Assembly: GCA_035041965.1 (NCBI GenBank)
Contig: JAPYMA010000193.1
Location: forward strand, 186,001-250,000
DNA length: 64,000 bases
Direction: 5' to 3'
From: Anisakis pegreffii
Taxonomy: Eukaryota > Nematoda > Chromadorea > Rhabditida > Anisakidae
The translations under genes were made by a program, and so were the position numbers. This document shows positions 63,485-64,000 of this stretch, piece by piece (the stretch's first letter is position 1; the number at the start of each line of letters is the position of its first letter). The notes below the pieces were generated by a model, which worked only from the letters and a program-made list of their open reading frames with translations, did no database searches and was not told the origin of the DNA.

Positions 63485-64000
63485 ATGATGCTTATCTGTG
63501 ATAAAAAATTTCAAATCATTCATCGGAGCTGATATAAGCATTTATCTTTATTCGTTCACAAGTGCTCACTTACTCAACTCAAGTTTTTTGCATCATTAAA
63601 GAGATGAGCAAACTCTTTTGTTTAAAATTTCATTCCCATTGTCGAAATTTACTTCCAAAATTATATTATTTTAATGGTTTTTGTGAATGAGGCAGCGAAT
63701 TCAGTTTTCGAATGATTTGGTTCCAACTTTATTGTTTCTCCCTCATTTGCCTCATAAATCTGTCTCTGGCACTATATGGGTGGCCATATTTTCTTTGTAA
63801 GCAACTCTATTGCTAAACCATTTCATAATTGAGATCAGTAAGTACAATCAATTCCCTTGAATATTTCAATGCATAGAACAGAATCAATCTATTTTTTTTT
63901 AAATCCTGCGATTCGGGTTCAACAGTGGAGAAAGCTTATCTATTTTATATCCCGTGCGTAAAACTTGCGCATAATTCACAGTCTTCAAGCTGATGGCTTC
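63485..64000. other. Downstream flank of UBA3
   Basis: AT-rich sequence after the UBA3 stop. AATAAA-like signals are not well placed and no new gene is visible before the window ends. Confidence 0.4.

Overview
This is an AT-rich, gene-sparse eukaryotic window with many short GT-AG introns. It looks like a nematode. The evidence is a TGN-38-type protein, SL-like acceptors just before several start codons, a tightly packed same-strand gene pair with a 61-bp gap, and short GCCTAA (nematode telomere unit) runs inside a mobile element. The clade is not certain; the low gene density would suit an ascarid-like parasite, which is inference only. Gene models were joined by hand from reading frames, splice-site dinucleotides and intron phase. 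Nothing was searched against a database.

Layout, 1-18.4 kb. A broken BEL/Pao-type LTR retrotransposon with its 3' LTR (2-1752) is followed by a DOMON/cytochrome b561 membrane protein (+, 3247-5489). Next comes a complete TGN38/46-like trans-Golgi protein (-, 7406-9189) facing it. Beyond a MITE-bearing spacer lies an R3HCC1/R3HCC1L-like RNA-binding-type protein (+, 13403-18390).

Layout, 18.4-41.6 kb. A poor region holds weak exon candidates and an 85-bp-arm hairpin (26.06-26.28 kb). At 28458-31804 (-) lies a ten-exon, 784-residue gene of unknown family built from a repeated three-part module. It is followed by a Tudor-like small gene and ALG13 (-, 36080-34270, operon-like), then a complete nine-exon histidyl-tRNA synthetase (-, 38475-41565).

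Layout, 41.6-57.5 kb. This is repeat country: a solo LTR with a perfect 5-bp target duplication, a possible Gln/Tyr/His-rich repeat exon, duplicated modules split by an insertion, a 1.2-kb inverted-repeat element rich in CCCGGGATC, a 403-bp tandem array seeded by a 107-bp-arm palindrome, and a diverged ~1-kb duplication on either side.

Layout, 57.2-63.5 kb. A near-perfect 70-bp-arm hairpin lies just upstream of a complete thirteen-exon UBA3 (NEDD8 E1 catalytic subunit) gene, whose first intron carries a MITE.

The recognised genes are housekeeping functions (translation, N-glycosylation, neddylation, secretory pathway, RNA binding) and do not form one pathway. The most novel item is the repeated-module gene at 28.5-31.8 kb.
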